Source: Branchiostoma lanceolatum (lineage: Eukaryota; Chordata; Leptocardii; Amphioxiformes; Branchiostomatidae). Taken from it: 64,000 bases of DNA. A program made the position numbers and the translations under genes. The notes below the pieces were generated by a model. That model was not told where the DNA came from and made no database searches. It was given only the letters and a program-made list of their open reading frames with translations. The stretch is from NCBI RefSeq assembly GCF_035083965.1, contig NC_089729.1, positions 12,821,464-12,885,463 on the forward strand, written 5' to 3'. Positions within the stretch are counted from its first letter, which is position 1. Every line of letters begins with the position of its first letter. Shown in pieces: positions 35,461-47,845 of the stretch.

Positions 35461-38400
35461 CTTACCTTTTATAAAGCTATATACATTTACTACTTGGATG
35501 TACGTCTAAACCTACAATCAAAATGTAAGCTGTAGATTGCCCAGATTTTCTGTCACTTGTGATGTCTTCTAACAAGGCCCAAGAGTGAACTTGATGAGCG
35601 TCCAATTTTGTTTGTGCGGTTTGAGTCAATTTGGAGTTATCATCGGAATTTCTAGAGTTCTAAAGGTCAGTAGTTTTTAAACCTCCAGGGGACTTGTTGG
35701 CTGTCTCACAGCAATTAAAGATAGTCAATGCTGTGTGGCGCTTGACCCACTAACGCTTGGCGTCCTGTCCATTAAATCTTTATGAGCCGTGAGAGGGAAA
35801 GACAACGAGCGTGCACAGGGAATCCTAATATACCACGGATAGAGTCTCTTCTACATCTCGCTCATGCAACACCGTTTACTAGCTATTTCATCTATTTTGT
35901 TAAAAAGTTGATTGCTAAAACAAGTACATGGCAGCCAACGGGTTGATCGCGTTTTTTATACAAGCAACAAATTACCATTTGTAGAATTTTACCATCTTGC
36001 CCATATTGATGGTCTAAAACACAATTAAACACACTTGAAACATGTATTGTAGTACCCTTTATGATTTACGAGATAACATGAAACGCAATGTTATATTCAT
36101 TCCTATCCACCCTGTGTAAAGGGACCGTAACGGCCCCTTACCATGGATAACTAGCTCAACGCGACTCGTATGGTAGAATCTGAGGCTTTGTGTGATTCAT
36201 AAGCAGCGCAGCAAAAGGGCTTGTCACAAGTGTCTGTTCCCGGTCGTTCCCCTTTGCTCTTTATACTTCAGTGCTTTTGAAACCTGTGCGGTCTTTTATG
36301 GTTTGGTCAATATTGTAAAAACGGGCCCCGTCCGGTGGTTTACCGGCTGTTTGGTCACTTTCAGGTGTGACCCCTACGCGGCCCCTTGGGACACCCTCTG
36401 GCTGCCAGGATTTGGCACGGCCTAACGCATGCGCAACCAAAAAGTTTGGAAACTTGACTCTCGTTGATCATGTCTTGCTGCTGTTGCGTCATCATTTCGA
36501 CTGCGTAACATATCATTGGCAATCTTATCCATTGCCAACAATTTAGTGTTCACAATGGTCCTTCGTTCGGTGAAGTACCGTTGTAAAGGGTAAATGAATT
36601 ATGTTCAATCCATGAATGTACAATCACTGTAAAAGAATACTTTACAAGCTTTCTAATGATATGTAACACACTATGATGCATGAAGTAGCAACGAAAATAT
36701 GATCTACCAAAGTTAAGTTTTCGTACTATCTTTTATAAGTTTGTATAAACCGCCGGATTCCCACTATTGTTAGTTCATATCTTGGCGATGCACATGGACC
36801 ACGTCCTGTGACTGATAGGCGATCTAACAATGGCGCCCAGATGTTTAACTCAAAGAAAATGATAACAGTCCGTCAAATAGCTATCACTAGCACCATCTTG
36901 TCGATTAAATGGCCTCCATGCATGTCAGCATCGATTTATTACTCTGATATGCCATATAGAGATATGGCTTAATATCATATGGACTAGATTTTCTCAAAAC
37001 CTTTCAAGAATCTATCTAATAGATGATATTCGTTGATAACCTTGTTACATAGGTGAATGGGATTATTGTTTTGGGTCTGTTTGCCAACATTTCCGACGTT
37101 ACATATTTCACACATTCTAAACACGGCAAATTAACAGGAAGGTCTCAGAATAGGATATCGAAGGTCATGTTTTCAACTGTGTTGCATTGAGTTTCTCTTT
37201 GAAGATGTATGTATTTTTCATATAAACCTACCAGTCTTGTAGGATCCAGTTGCCTTCACTTGATTTATTATTCCGCTTTGATATCAGAAAGTACCGCTTT
37301 ATTATCATATTACCATAGGGCTGATCTGCGTTCTGCAGAGGAAATAAACAAACGGTAATACATATTAGATTACCTTTTCACAGATAAAAAGACGTTCTCA
37401 CTCAGGATTGTGGCAGAAATACAGGTACATCCCGGCCCCAAGCATTTGAATGTACTTTAGACTTAAAACTCTTTTGCCCTTGCCAAATTCTACATTGCCA
37501 AAAGCTCTATCTTAGTGAGCATCATATATAAAACTTTATCGCATCTCAAAGCTGGATGGTTTTGAATGGTACAAATACATCTGAGAGTCGGGCAAATCCT
37601 GGTCATAAGTTACTTGCACATTCTGAGACGCGTTCCTATTGAGGAAACGCACTGGTAAGTTTATTAGTCTTATTCCGTTTGTCACAAGTTCTTGGAGTGA
37701 AGTGAAAGTCTATTACTTTTAAAGCTCTATATCTGAATAGAGTAGTGGCTAGTCATATAGACTTAGTGGCCCATTATGCTTTGGCCATAGGCCCTGTCGA
37801 GACTCAAGCCGCATTAATACCTAGTTCAGCCTGATGTACTACTTATCAAATGTTCAAAAGAAATGTGACTTATATTTTCAAGTCCGTGTTCACTCACTCC
37901 ATTTTCGATGTGTCTGTTTGCTATGTTCTTGCGTGCCCGTAGCTATTTGAATGCACTGTCAGTAGAGTGCGAATGAAGTGAGTGGGAAGATTACTGCCAA
38001 AGGTCAGACTTGCCAGAGTGGCAGGAAGTAGAGTTCAGAAGTGGTAGAACTATAGTCGTTAATCAGACATGATACTGTCTATGTCATGGAGTCAATGGTA
38101 GAGACTACCAGTTCACGGGGATATATTCTTTTTGGTTTGTGTGTGTTTTCGCAGTTACATGATTTCCATATGTTAATCACGTTCATCCGTCGGTATGAGA
38201 CACCAGATTCAGATTGCCACACTTTTTAAAACTATGTACAGCTAGCGTTGACCGTCGTTTCAAAGTATCTTATGGAGTGGCCCCTACACCAGACTCTTTT
38301 GTATAATGTGCACATCAAATGATTGACAAGGTAGCGCTTTGCTTACATTATGAATATTACAACAGAGGCTAGGTTTGTAAACACGTTTTCGAGAAATACG

Positions 38401-38680
38401 ACAAATGCACAACAATGAGATCAAACGCTCCACTCAACCACATTTATTGTCTTCCTAGTGATCAACAATCACACCAAATACACCACTAGAAAAGAACATT
38501 CTCAAGTTCACAATCGTCCAGGCGGAATAAAAACTGGTGTAATTAACATCACATTACTCTTTCGATGTACCATTACATGAAGTGCTGCAGAGTAAAATGT
38601 CACGTCATTGAATACCAAGAAAAGATAGACTTCACGAAGTTACAAACATTCGGATCACAGTATGTGTAGGCTGGTATAGG
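35461..38680. other. Intergenic, gene-poor
   Basis: No gene seen; the longest open frame (77 codons at ~36192) has no recognisable motif. Sequence is AT-rich and mostly unique by eye. Confidence 0.4.
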
Positions 38681-38690
38681 TGTCTACACT

Positions 38691-38868
38691 CACGTGACTA
38701 TGACGTAAGTATTGTCCGCCATCTTGGGAAGTTAATCCCGGAAGTTGCCAGGTAAATGTGAATCTGTATGTGTAACTACAGTCACGTGAAGATGACATCA
38801 TGCATATGCAAATTCATAGGTCTGAATCTTCCAGGTTTAACCAACCAAGATGGCGGCTGTGACGTCAC
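38691..38868. promoter_or_regulatory. Cluster of promoter-type motifs (two YY1, CRE, two E-boxes, ETS) in gene-poor DNA
   Basis: CACGTGAC (38691), TGACGTAA (38701), CCGCCATCTTGG (YY1, 38716-38727), CCCGGAAGT (ETS, 38737-38745), TCACGTGA (38782), TATGCAAAT, CCAAGATGGCGG (YY1 inverted, 38845-38856) and TGACGTCAC (38860-38868). The two ends are partly inverted copies of each other, so this may be a foldback element rather than a promoter. Confidence 0.45.
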
Positions 38869-41562
38869 GCACAAACACCGTATAGATTATGTAACCTGAT
38901 ATCAATGAATAGGTAGATCAGTGGAACGCTTAGAAACTGATGTGCGAGAAATTAATATAAGGCAAGGCTCGAAAGCTGTTATCAACATTGTGGTCAAGAT
39001 TTCATATTGACACATTGTGAAATTTGACGTTTTCTAGAGAGAACAAGTAGAATTACACAAAGTGAAACTAACAACAGTTCATGGCAAGTGCAGAATATTT
39101 CACATAAACACGGTAAAGACACAATACATCTTACTTTAAATTTGACCAAAGAGGCAGGTAAATATAAATGAATGTTAATTATGGCAAGATAAAATATACT
39201 GGGACTGTCATCAGTTTGGGGTTATGTCATCGAATAAAACATTACAGGCTTATAGATATCTACAACAGCCATTAGACTGACTCGGTGTGTTGTCAGATGA
39301 TAACTTACATCGTTACCACAAAACCACCATACTGTTTACGTCAGCTGTACAAGCCATATCACAGTGCCAAATGCGCATGAGCAGTCGTAATGGTCTAGGT
39401 CAAAGTTCATTTCCTGCATGTCTAGACATGTCTGCACCCTACTTGTGAAGGATAAAAGTCACTGATAAAAGTGTACTGTGTAGTCCTATGTAATTATATA
39501 TATACAAGACAGCAGATCGCTGCAAAATCGTTTACACATTTGTTTACCAGCGAATGGATCTTGAACTTTGACCCTGACCACAATGCATCACGACTGCACT
39601 TAGAACTGTGAGACACCTTATTGTAGACCACACGGCTTCAAACATACTTGTCTGTCACAACTACAGTACACTTACATCTTCATACAACACGTCTTGAAAC
39701 TAGTGTATCGGGCATGAGTACGGGAATTGACGTCAATTTCTACATTTCTGGAGTATATGCTCAAAAACTTCTCATTGTCAAGGGTATAGTCGCGGATAAA
39801 TATACCTCCGACAAATCATGATCCTGAACTTGAAATATGTTTCAAAAAGAATAATCTCGTTGAAATTCTTGTAATTCACCAATTACATAATGTAGTATTT
39901 CCTCATAAATTTTTGCCATAATTTGCAGAAACATTCATCTCTGCCAACTTACATATGTAAAAGTATGAACAAATTGAATTTCCTCCAAATTCATTTATTT
40001 TGGCAAATTTTGCACAAATATTGCTTTTGTTGATCCAAGCTACCAGCCAAAAAATAAATGAAAATCCGTTCATAAGGTCTTAAGTTGTTATACTTGCCAA
40101 TAATTATACAGACTTGAAGCTGCAGTTTCAAAGGAAGTCGCTAGAGATCAACCGTATTACAATCCTAGATCTGCTTCCGAAACAACTCGAAAAAAGTAAT
40201 GACTGAACCAGGCTCCGAAATAGAAGATACAAACAACTGAAGTTACAAGGAAAACCGCTAGGGGCTAAAGTTCTATCCAAATACTGAAATCAGTAGAGTC
40301 CAAACTTCTTGCACCGAAAACAATATCTCCTTGTCGAAAGTGAAAGCAAAAGCCAGACTACTGTTTGTTATAAATGAATAGAGGCCGAATGGGTATTTTT
40401 GAATCGGTCATATTGTAAAGCCTGTGAAAAAAATGCCAGGTTCCCTACCCAAGAAATAGATAATGTAAATGTTATCTCCAATTAACCAAGAAATAAATAT
40501 TCCTCATTTTCAAATATGATACTACGAATAACATTCCTGAATATGGAACTGTCAATTCAATCAATGTCAATGTCTTTTGTCATATCTTTACGTCTAAGAA
40601 TTCCTTAGAACAACAAACTCTTACGTTCAAAATATCCTTATATTGATGGTTTCAAACTCTGAAGACAAAAGATTAAAAATCCAAACTCCAACCAAGCAGC
40701 TTAATTGTCTTCAAGAATAAATGCAACATCCATGGTCAATGACCAAAAAGTCATCACGGGAGAAAAAAGTTTATAGATGTAGAAGGAAACTTGAAAAAAA
40801 TCTATTTCAAAGAAAATCGTCGATGGACGTGTCTCTCATCCAAATTTTACGATGAAGCAAAGGTGCATTTGATGACAGAAACTTCTTGTCGGTGATATTT
40901 TTATCCCTTTCAATAACTGAATGCCATTGATGAAATGAAAGGCTGTCTTATGAACATATCCACTTTGCTCTACTCATTTGACAGGTGCGTCTTGGCATGA
41001 ATAGTGATTTTACTCTATGCTTACCAATTGCACTTGTGTACTTAGCAATTTTACGGAATACGGTACAATTTTACCGCACACAGTGGTAAGTATACTTATA
41101 AAGGATACCTTTAAATTGTTAGGTATACGAATAAAATTGCTAAGTATGCAAATGAAATTGCACTTTTTTCGATAAAACTGCTAACTGTACCCCAATTAGC
41201 ATCCCAACTTAGGCATCAATGTTCAATGTTTTCGAAAAGATTTCCTATTGGATTGCGTCGGTCCGTTGATGGCTTACAGAATAGATAAAGAAAAAATCCA
41301 AAGGCTTTGTCGATATTGCTTTAAGTATCGTTCAAATAAGAAATAAAAGGTCATTTGTATTCAGTTGTTGATCATATGGTGTCTGATGGCCTTTATAATG
41401 TGTGACCAAGGCCGTTGTATCTTACATCTTGAAGGCGACAACCATCACTGTCTCTCAAACATGTCAAAGGCATGGTAGGCAGTCGTTTGCACTCGTAGGT
41501 AGTCGGGTGCACTCGTAGGCAATCGGTTGCACTTCGGGAAGGTTCAAGTCGTCGTTGCTTGT
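38869..41562. other. AT-rich stretch downstream of the GPCR; possible long 3'UTR
   Basis: No open frame of 60 codons or more and no obvious SINE. AATAAA on the minus strand at ~38450 would allow a long GPCR 3'UTR, but other such words occur, so its extent is unknown. Confidence 0.35.
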
Positions 41563-42936
41563 CTAGACTGAAGTGGTTGCAAGGTTTTGCAAGGAGTTGT
41601 GAAGATCTCTGACCTGACCAAGCTTCTTGTGTGGAGGGGTCTCAACTACGTCTCCGTTCTCTTCCTTCTCGGGCAGACTGCTTGGAGTGGGCGGGCGGAG
41701 GAAGGCCCCGAGGCCGGGCGGCGTGCCGTGCTGGAGGATAATGGTCTGCTCCCTCCCGAGGATGTACCGAGCGAGCCGAGGGCTTGGCGAAGGAGAGTTC
41801 CGTGGAGATCGGGTCAACTCGTAATTCGTTATGGCTGTCGTCAGTGTTCGGTGCGGCGTGGTGATGCCGTCTATGCGTCCTTCCAGCCGTGGAGACCGGG
41901 AGGGTTCCGGGCGCAGCTCTAGGCCGACAGGCGGGGCTCCAAGCGGCGTACTACCGACAGGGGAGCAAGCTGCTTCCCTGATGCATCGCTTAATGTTCTC
42001 GTCCAGATAGCCGTACAGCAGCGGGTTGCAGCAGCTGTTGACGTACATCAGTGCGCTCACCAGGTGGAAAATCCCACTCTCCACGTCGACGTTGTCGATA
42101 TATTCGAACAGCCCTGCCAGGCCTCCGATTTGGAAGGCATAGAACGGTAGCCAGCACATGACGAAGACGAAGACCACTGTGTAGACGAGGCGCTCGATCC
42201 GGCGGTACGCTCGTTCTTTCTCGCGAGAGTGAGTCTTGTTGCTGAGACTTCGCAACCGGCGCGTCAGGAGAATATAGCTGGCGACGATGATGGAGAGAGG
42301 CACGGCAAACCCGAAAACGAACGTGAACGTGATAAAGACGTGCGAACCTATGGTCTTGTCCGGCCAGTGCAGATTGCAGATGACTCCGTCAGGCAACTTC
42401 TTCCCTTCACTTGTCGTGGCAAATATGGCGACTGGCAGCGTCATGACCAAAGCCACTGCCCACACGCTGATGTTCACGTACCGCGCCATGCTTGGGGTCC
42501 GGTACCCTACGGACTTGACCGGGTGCACTACGGCCAGGTAGCGGTCAAAGCTCATGACCACCAGGCAGAAGATGCTGGTGAACTGGTTCAAGGCGTCCAC
42601 GGAGAGAACCACCTTACAGACCACTAGTCCGAACGGCCAGTTGTGTAAGGCGTAGTAGGCGGCAAGGAACGGTAACGTCATCAGGAAAAGTTCGTCTGCA
42701 CAGGCCATGTTCATGATGTACATATACGTCACAGTTTTCAGTTTGGCGTACCGGAGGACCACGTAGATGACTAGGGTGTTCCCCGTCAGTCCTATGGCCG
42801 ACACTACGCAGTAGAAGATAGGAATGATGATGGATTCGAGATAACCCGATGGAAAGAGATCGTCAGCGGCTGTCAAGTTGCTGTTGTTAGTGTGGTTCCA
42901 GGACATGTTGAGGCTCAACCACGAGGGTGTCGACAT
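41563..42936 (-). CDS. Somatostatin-receptor-like GPCR (class A, rhodopsin family)
   Basis: One uninterrupted coding exon of 457 aa on the minus strand. Start chosen: the ATG at 42936 (MSTPSW), with A at -3; the frame is open 21 codons further but contains no other ATG, and a strong acceptor (TTCTTCTATCCCCAG|GTTC, exon starts 42956) sits between, so a 5'UTR intron ends there. Seen: four N-glycosylation sequons in the N-terminus (N10, N14, N17, N20), N53 in TM1, the ADELF of TM2 with D81, Cys107-Cys187 disulphide pair, D114 (position 3.32, the Asp that binds the ligand Lys in somatostatin receptors), NQFTSIFCL, DRYLAVVHPVKS, CWLP in TM6, and YVNSCCNPLLYG in TM7. These match somatostatin/allatostatin-C receptors best; opioid and related peptide receptors are the alternative. 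The C-tail is long (~150 aa, Ser/Pro/Arg-rich) and ends TSV, a class I PDZ-binding motif. Probably Gi-coupled, by family. Confidence 0.92.
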   Translation of the reverse strand: MSTPSWLSLNMSWNHTNNSNLTAADDLFPSGYLESIIIPIFYCVVSAIGLTGNTLVIYVVLRYAKLKTVTYMYIMNMACADELFLMTLPFLAAYYALHNWPFGLVVCKVVLSVDALNQFTSIFCLVVMSFDRYLAVVHPVKSVGYRTPSMARYVNISVWAVALVMTLPVAIFATTSEGKKLPDGVICNLHWPDKTIGSHVFITFTFVFGFAVPLSIIVASYILLTRRLRSLSNKTHSREKERAYRRIERLVYTVVFVFVMCWLPFYAFQIGGLAGLFEYIDNVDVESGIFHLVSALMYVNSCCNPLLYGYLDENIKRCIREAACSPVGSTPLGAPPVGLELRPEPSRSPRLEGRIDGITTPHRTLTTAITNYELTRSPRNSPSPSPRLARYILGREQTIILQHGTPPGLGAFLRPPTPSSLPEKEENGDVVETPPHKKLGQVRDLHNSLQNLATTSV

Positions 42937-43554
42937 ATTTGGCAAAGTCACAGAACCTGGGGATAGAAGAAAAGACGTGTTAAATCTTGATTCGTGCAAA
43001 TTTTAATTAGATCGTTTTTGCGTGATGTCATTGCTGTGTATGTTGCCATTTTGGTGTCACCGTTTGCATATCAGCAAATCGAATCTCAAGCGTTTTCTGA
43101 AATTTTCTAACCGTCTTAAATAACTACTTTTCAATGTCTACAGCGCAAAGAAGAGCACAACAGAAGGATACTTAAAACCTGCCGATGAAACACGCTGTAT
43201 GTGTAAAATGCTGTGTACGCTTGAGTGAGGTGTGATCTAGTGAAATACAAATAGGGACACCAACATGGTGGTAAGCACATGCCTTCATCTATGTGGAAAG
43301 TGAGTGAAAACGTTATATACACTTCATCCTGAAGGTATGCTGTGAGAAGTTACCCAATCAAAATTGTAGGGGATGCTCGACTGAAAATCCATTGAAACAG
43401 TCAGAAACTCTTAGATTTTTTCCCCATTATCATCTTTCAGAGCTTCTTTAAGCATGCTAGTGTACACAGAGGATCAAAAGCAGTACTTCGAAACTGCGAA
43501 TTGTTCGCAAAATAAATCAGATTGCTTCAAATGTTTCGTGACTTTAGATAAAGC

Positions 43555-43860
43555 AAATTGTGGGTTCGTTTGGCGTAACAGTTATCGAGTTTTTGGACCA
43601 GGATCAGGTGGGTCTGGGTTCCAATCCCTTACGTATGTCGATGACACAAATTTCCTTTCTTCACTCAGGTGAGAAAAAATACATAGCCTTGGCTAGGGAC
43701 GTGCCTCCGATATTGGCAAAAAGAGTAGGGGGTCATTCCCTGTGCGAGTGGATCAAAACCATTCTGGTCGAAAAGTGCTTCCCTTTTTGGACCAGTTTGT
43801 CCTCGCTCTTAGTGAGTCAAGCTTGTCTCAATCATGATGTTTCTGACTTGGGGATATGAG
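43555..43860 (+). mobile_element. tRNA-derived SINE (upstream of the GPCR)
   Basis: GGCGTAACAGTTATCGAG followed by GGGTCTGGGTTCCAATCCC (B box) and a body containing AAAGTAGGG-type and GTCGAAAAGTGCTTCCC words shared with the SINE at 11260-11605. Confidence 0.5.
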
Positions 43861-44754
43861 ATACTGTTCCAGTCCCCATTGTTCGTTCAGTGTCTGGAAG
43901 TGGTGTCTTGGTCGTGCACTTGGCAAACTCGTTAAGACAAATCTTAGACACATGACCGGACTACTTTTAACATGTGGGGTGAATGAGAAAATCTACCAGG
44001 GGCCTTCAAACCGCGTTGACACGGGGCGGTGGCAGGTATCGACTTCCGGGCACCTTTGACCCATTCCTGACGTCACACATCCTAAAGATCAATACGCGCA
44101 GGAAATTTGGTCAAATACCTGACGAAGACCGATGGGCAACTTTCTTGAGTCATTCTCTTGGGTTGGAAAAAAGGGTTACAACTTAAAGTAAGCTTCAATT
44201 GATATAAAGCACCAAATCGCCCACGCTTTTGTGATTTGTGGATATCGATTCGCAAGAACCGACGTTTATCCAATTTTCAAGTCGGTAGAAGAATGTTAGT
44301 AAGAGGCTTCCTCAATTTACAATGATGAAAGCTGGCTAAGTTTCCTTATCGCTCAGAGCTGATAAGGTCGATGAGGTGACTGTGGGAGGAGATAGAAGAG
44401 AAAGGTCGCTAATCGAAGTCAGTTACGCAACGCTATCATCATCCTCATCTGACGAATATGAATTCTGATGAACCTTTCCTTATCTTCCCTCTATGTTGGC
44501 AGAGCTGATAAGATAATGATGTGGAAAGGTCAAGGCAGCTGAGATTTGTTAAGTAACCGCTATCATCTTCTTCAAGACTTACAAAAGGGGAGTATATGAG
44601 AGAGAGAAAATATATGAGAGAATTCATGAGGCAATGTATGAGAGAAGGTTCAACCCTATACCCTTAACAGGAAAGGGGGCCTACGTGTCGAACTATGCGG
44701 TACTTTGGGTTCCTGCCCGGCCATGCCCGCGAGACAACATTAGCTTCTGTACTC

Positions 44755-45005
44755 AAACAACAGGAGCTAATTGACTCATTAGCATACAGCTGTGTCTTGA
44801 CTTCTTGATACCTTCGATGGACGGGGACCTCCGGCTTAAAATCCTATCAGAGAGAAACGCCCCTGACGAAAACCGAGTAGAGTCGAGGAAATAGGTGTAT
44901 AGTGCCCTTCCCAAGGGCACAACACGGGTACCTGCTGAGGATTCGAACCCCAAACCCTTTAATCCCACAACTCTAACCACAAACCACCTTGTACATTCTT
45001 TTAAC
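44755..45005 (-). mobile_element. tRNA-derived SINE with a consensus B box
   Basis: The minus strand from ~45003 reads AAGGTGGTTTGTGGTTAGAG (A-box region), then GGGTTCGAATCC (an exact B box), then a body with TGTTGTGCCCTTGGGAAGGG. It is the best-preserved SINE head in the window. Confidence 0.75.
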
Positions 45006-46260
45006 ACCAATCAACACTTCTGGCAAAACGTCAAGTTACCTCACGCTAAATCAGTATGTAAAATCGATTGAATCAATATTAACATCGCCGCCAACCATCG
45101 GCGCATGAATATATTGAGGATTTGCAAACTTTCTACCGCCGCTTATAATCAGGAAACAAGCTTTGTTCTGGTCCACACATATCTGCACACATAATATACT
45201 GGTCATATTTGGCCTAAATAAAAACACATGTTTTAGAAGTTGTTTTAAATACAGAAAATTTGTTTTGGAAAATATTTCTGGTTTTGGATAAAAAATCCTG
45301 GAACCGGGAGCTCGAGCTTTGAGATAACTGATGAGTGTTGTTCAGTCGTGGCGTTGTCAAAAGACGATTACGTTAAGAAATGATATTTCCATTTGGATAT
45401 AGCATATGACAGACGTAGAATATACGGTCGAGATAATGTACCTTTCAGTTGCAAAGTTTGGGACCATTCCAACACAGTCCAAACTTTTGTAGCAAGCAAG
45501 ATATAATACCGATTGAACATATGCCACCGGCGTTTCAAAATGGAAGGCATTTATTGACTTTTTCAGCGGGGACATTGGATACCCGAGTGACATCATAATT
45601 CAAGGTTATCACTCCTAGACAGCTCCTCGAAATTCTAATGGATGATCTGCGGCTATCTTTGGGAAACTGTCCGCGAAATTGAACTTCTCAGTCAGCTTGA
45701 GACGTCTTCGGGTCATATCCTTGCCGGCGTCCTTTCTTTAAGGAGACTTAAGGACGTCTTCTATATATGGACTCACTTTTATTGAACACTTTTTCACAGA
45801 CGCGCATCATACTCCTGGCAAGTCTTCGTAATTCCTTTATCTGAAAGTTTCTTCTTTTTCTCGTCCAGCTCATGCTGTTAGGTAAATCCCGCTGTGGGTA
45901 GTAATCCTTTCATATAGGCTGACGGTTCAAGATAATGTCCTTTAAATCGCTGCATGTCGTCTTCGGGGTGGGATAAGGCATGCATCATGCACTTTTAGAC
46001 AGGATTCCATCTCGTGCTTTAGGGACACGCAGTCGGTATTACCTACACAGCATAAAGGATGGACAGATTTGTCTGAAAACACCGATAGAAAGCTGTAACA
46101 ATGTAAGAAGAGAAAGTTTGGGACTTTAAGAAAGTAGGTACGATCTGTCAAAACTTCGCGTTGCCGTGTTTTGTGCGCATACAAGTACGTGTCTTGACTG
46201 CAGGGATGCGTACACTCACCACTTTGTATCTCCCCAAGCATCATAGTTTATGTTGTTAAG
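45006..46260. other. Intergenic
   Basis: No gene seen; short open frames only. Confidence 0.4.
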
Positions 46261-46317
46261 TGAACCTCTTACTTTTATCTCGACTTGAAGTTTTGTGCTA
46301 ATCGTCTTGTGGCTGAC

Positions 46318-47530
46318 GCCTCCGGCAATAATGACACGTTTTTTGACGTCTTTGTGCGTTTTAATGTCTTTCTGGAGGAGTCGTTTTAAGAGAAAGCACG
46401 GAGGGATGTGAACTTATTGCAGTAGTAACAATAGACGGGAGGAAAGTCAAGGCTATTAGACAAAACAGGCAAAAGACTGCGGTTATGCGTAGTGGTTACA
46501 GCTGAAGCGGGTAACCTATTGGACAGCACATGTCAGCGCCTGTTTGCGAAACGCATGCGCCAGCAGTCGCCAACTTTGCACAATGTCGTGATTGGGCGCG
46601 AACTAGTCGCCAACAGGCGCGTTTGATTTTGAGAATATGACATTCCGGGTGCGGCCATTTTGTTTCTAGAGGTCACGTATATTACCTGTGCGTCGCGCGT
46701 CAGTGTGATCACACGGACAAATTGGCTAATAATTCGCAAAGTTGACGCAATAATGTAGCCAACAGTCGCTAGAGTACGACAGTGAGCTAGCCGCTTGAGA
46801 ACGACATGACTGCAAAGTTGCGGCAAACGTATTTTTGCTGCGAGGGACCGTCCCAAGGCGATATTCTTCGTATGCGCGAGTTTACAACACTGTCCTTTTG
46901 CATTCTTTAGATAATTTGTAGTCTACGCTATATGGCAGACATTATTTTGATGCCCTGCCGCTCATAATTCGCCATGGTTATGTATCGAGAAAAAATATCT
47001 ATAGAGCATTTTTCATTTTGACCTCAATCAATCAAATTGAATTTACTGACATCCAGAACAACCTTATGGTTGCAATGACAGTAGACAGAGACATCCTGTG
47101 ACAGTACATCTTTACCACCGGTAACGTTACCTACAAGTAGCGTAACCAACCACACAGGGATGTGTATATTTACCAATTTTAATCTCCAGAAGCATTCTAG
47201 TTTATGTTCTTATTGTTCTTAAGAGCATTTATTGCATTTAGCTCTTTAATTTTTATATTTTTGTATTGTGACTGACGCCTCCGGCAAGAATGACACATTT
47301 TTGACGTCTTTGTGCGTTTTAATATGTTTTTGAGAGTAGTCGTTTAAAGAGAAAATGCGTAGGGATGTGAACTGTAGTTGCAGTACTAACAAGAGACTAA
47401 CAAGGGAAACAAAGCTATAGAGCATTTTCCGTTTTGACCTCAATCAATCAAATTGCATTTACTGACAGCCAAAACAGCCTCATGACAATAATGACAGTCG
47501 ACAGAGACATCCTGTGTGCGTCATATCTTT
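46318..47530. repeat. Local duplicated segments
   Basis: GCCTCCGGCAATAATGACAC plus ~95 bp (46318-46415) recurs at 47278-47375, and AGAGCATTTTTCATTTTGAC plus ~100 bp (47003-47105) recurs at 47419-47520. In the second occurrence the two blocks sit ~45 bp apart; in the first they are ~590 bp apart, with the CpG-rich stretch 46530-46870 between. Confidence 0.75.
46530..46870. promoter_or_regulatory. CpG-rich stretch with promoter-type motifs (candidate upstream promoter)
   Basis: CpG-rich relative to its neighbours. Contains ACGCATGCGCCA (NRF1-like), GATTGGGCGCG (reverse CCAAT plus GC box), GCGGCCATTTTG (YY1-like) and three copies of AGTCGCCAAC / AGTCGCTA words. On the minus strand a donor-like CACAG|GTAATA lies near 46690, so it could be a first exon spliced to the GPCR acceptor at 42956. 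The repeated inverted words also allow a transposon origin. Confidence 0.35.
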
Positions 47531-47845
47531 ACCGCCGGTCCCTACAATTAGCGTGACCAACCACACGTAAATGTCTTCATCTAATTACCTGTAAGCGTAC
47601 TCATTATTAGACTCAAAGGCCGTCGCGGAATAAGTTAACATTTGAGACTTAAAGTTGTCAAGTTGTCAACTTAAAGTTGTTACAACATAGACATCATGTC
47701 TGGAGTTGGTATAATTATAGGACTGAGGGATGAAGTCATTCAAAAAGGTACAAACACCGTGCTTGAATCTGTACTGGCGGCTTCTAGCAGTTACCCACAA
47801 CTGAGTCGTTGAAGAGCGTAGTCCACTGCCCCGCGGGGTACAGCC

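Noticed and set aside
42229..42627. 132-codon plus-strand ORF
   Set aside because: Antisense shadow of the GPCR coding exon.
42937..42999. 21-codon N-terminal extension of the GPCR frame
   Set aside because: It begins with TTG, not ATG, and crosses a strong splice acceptor at 42957-42958.
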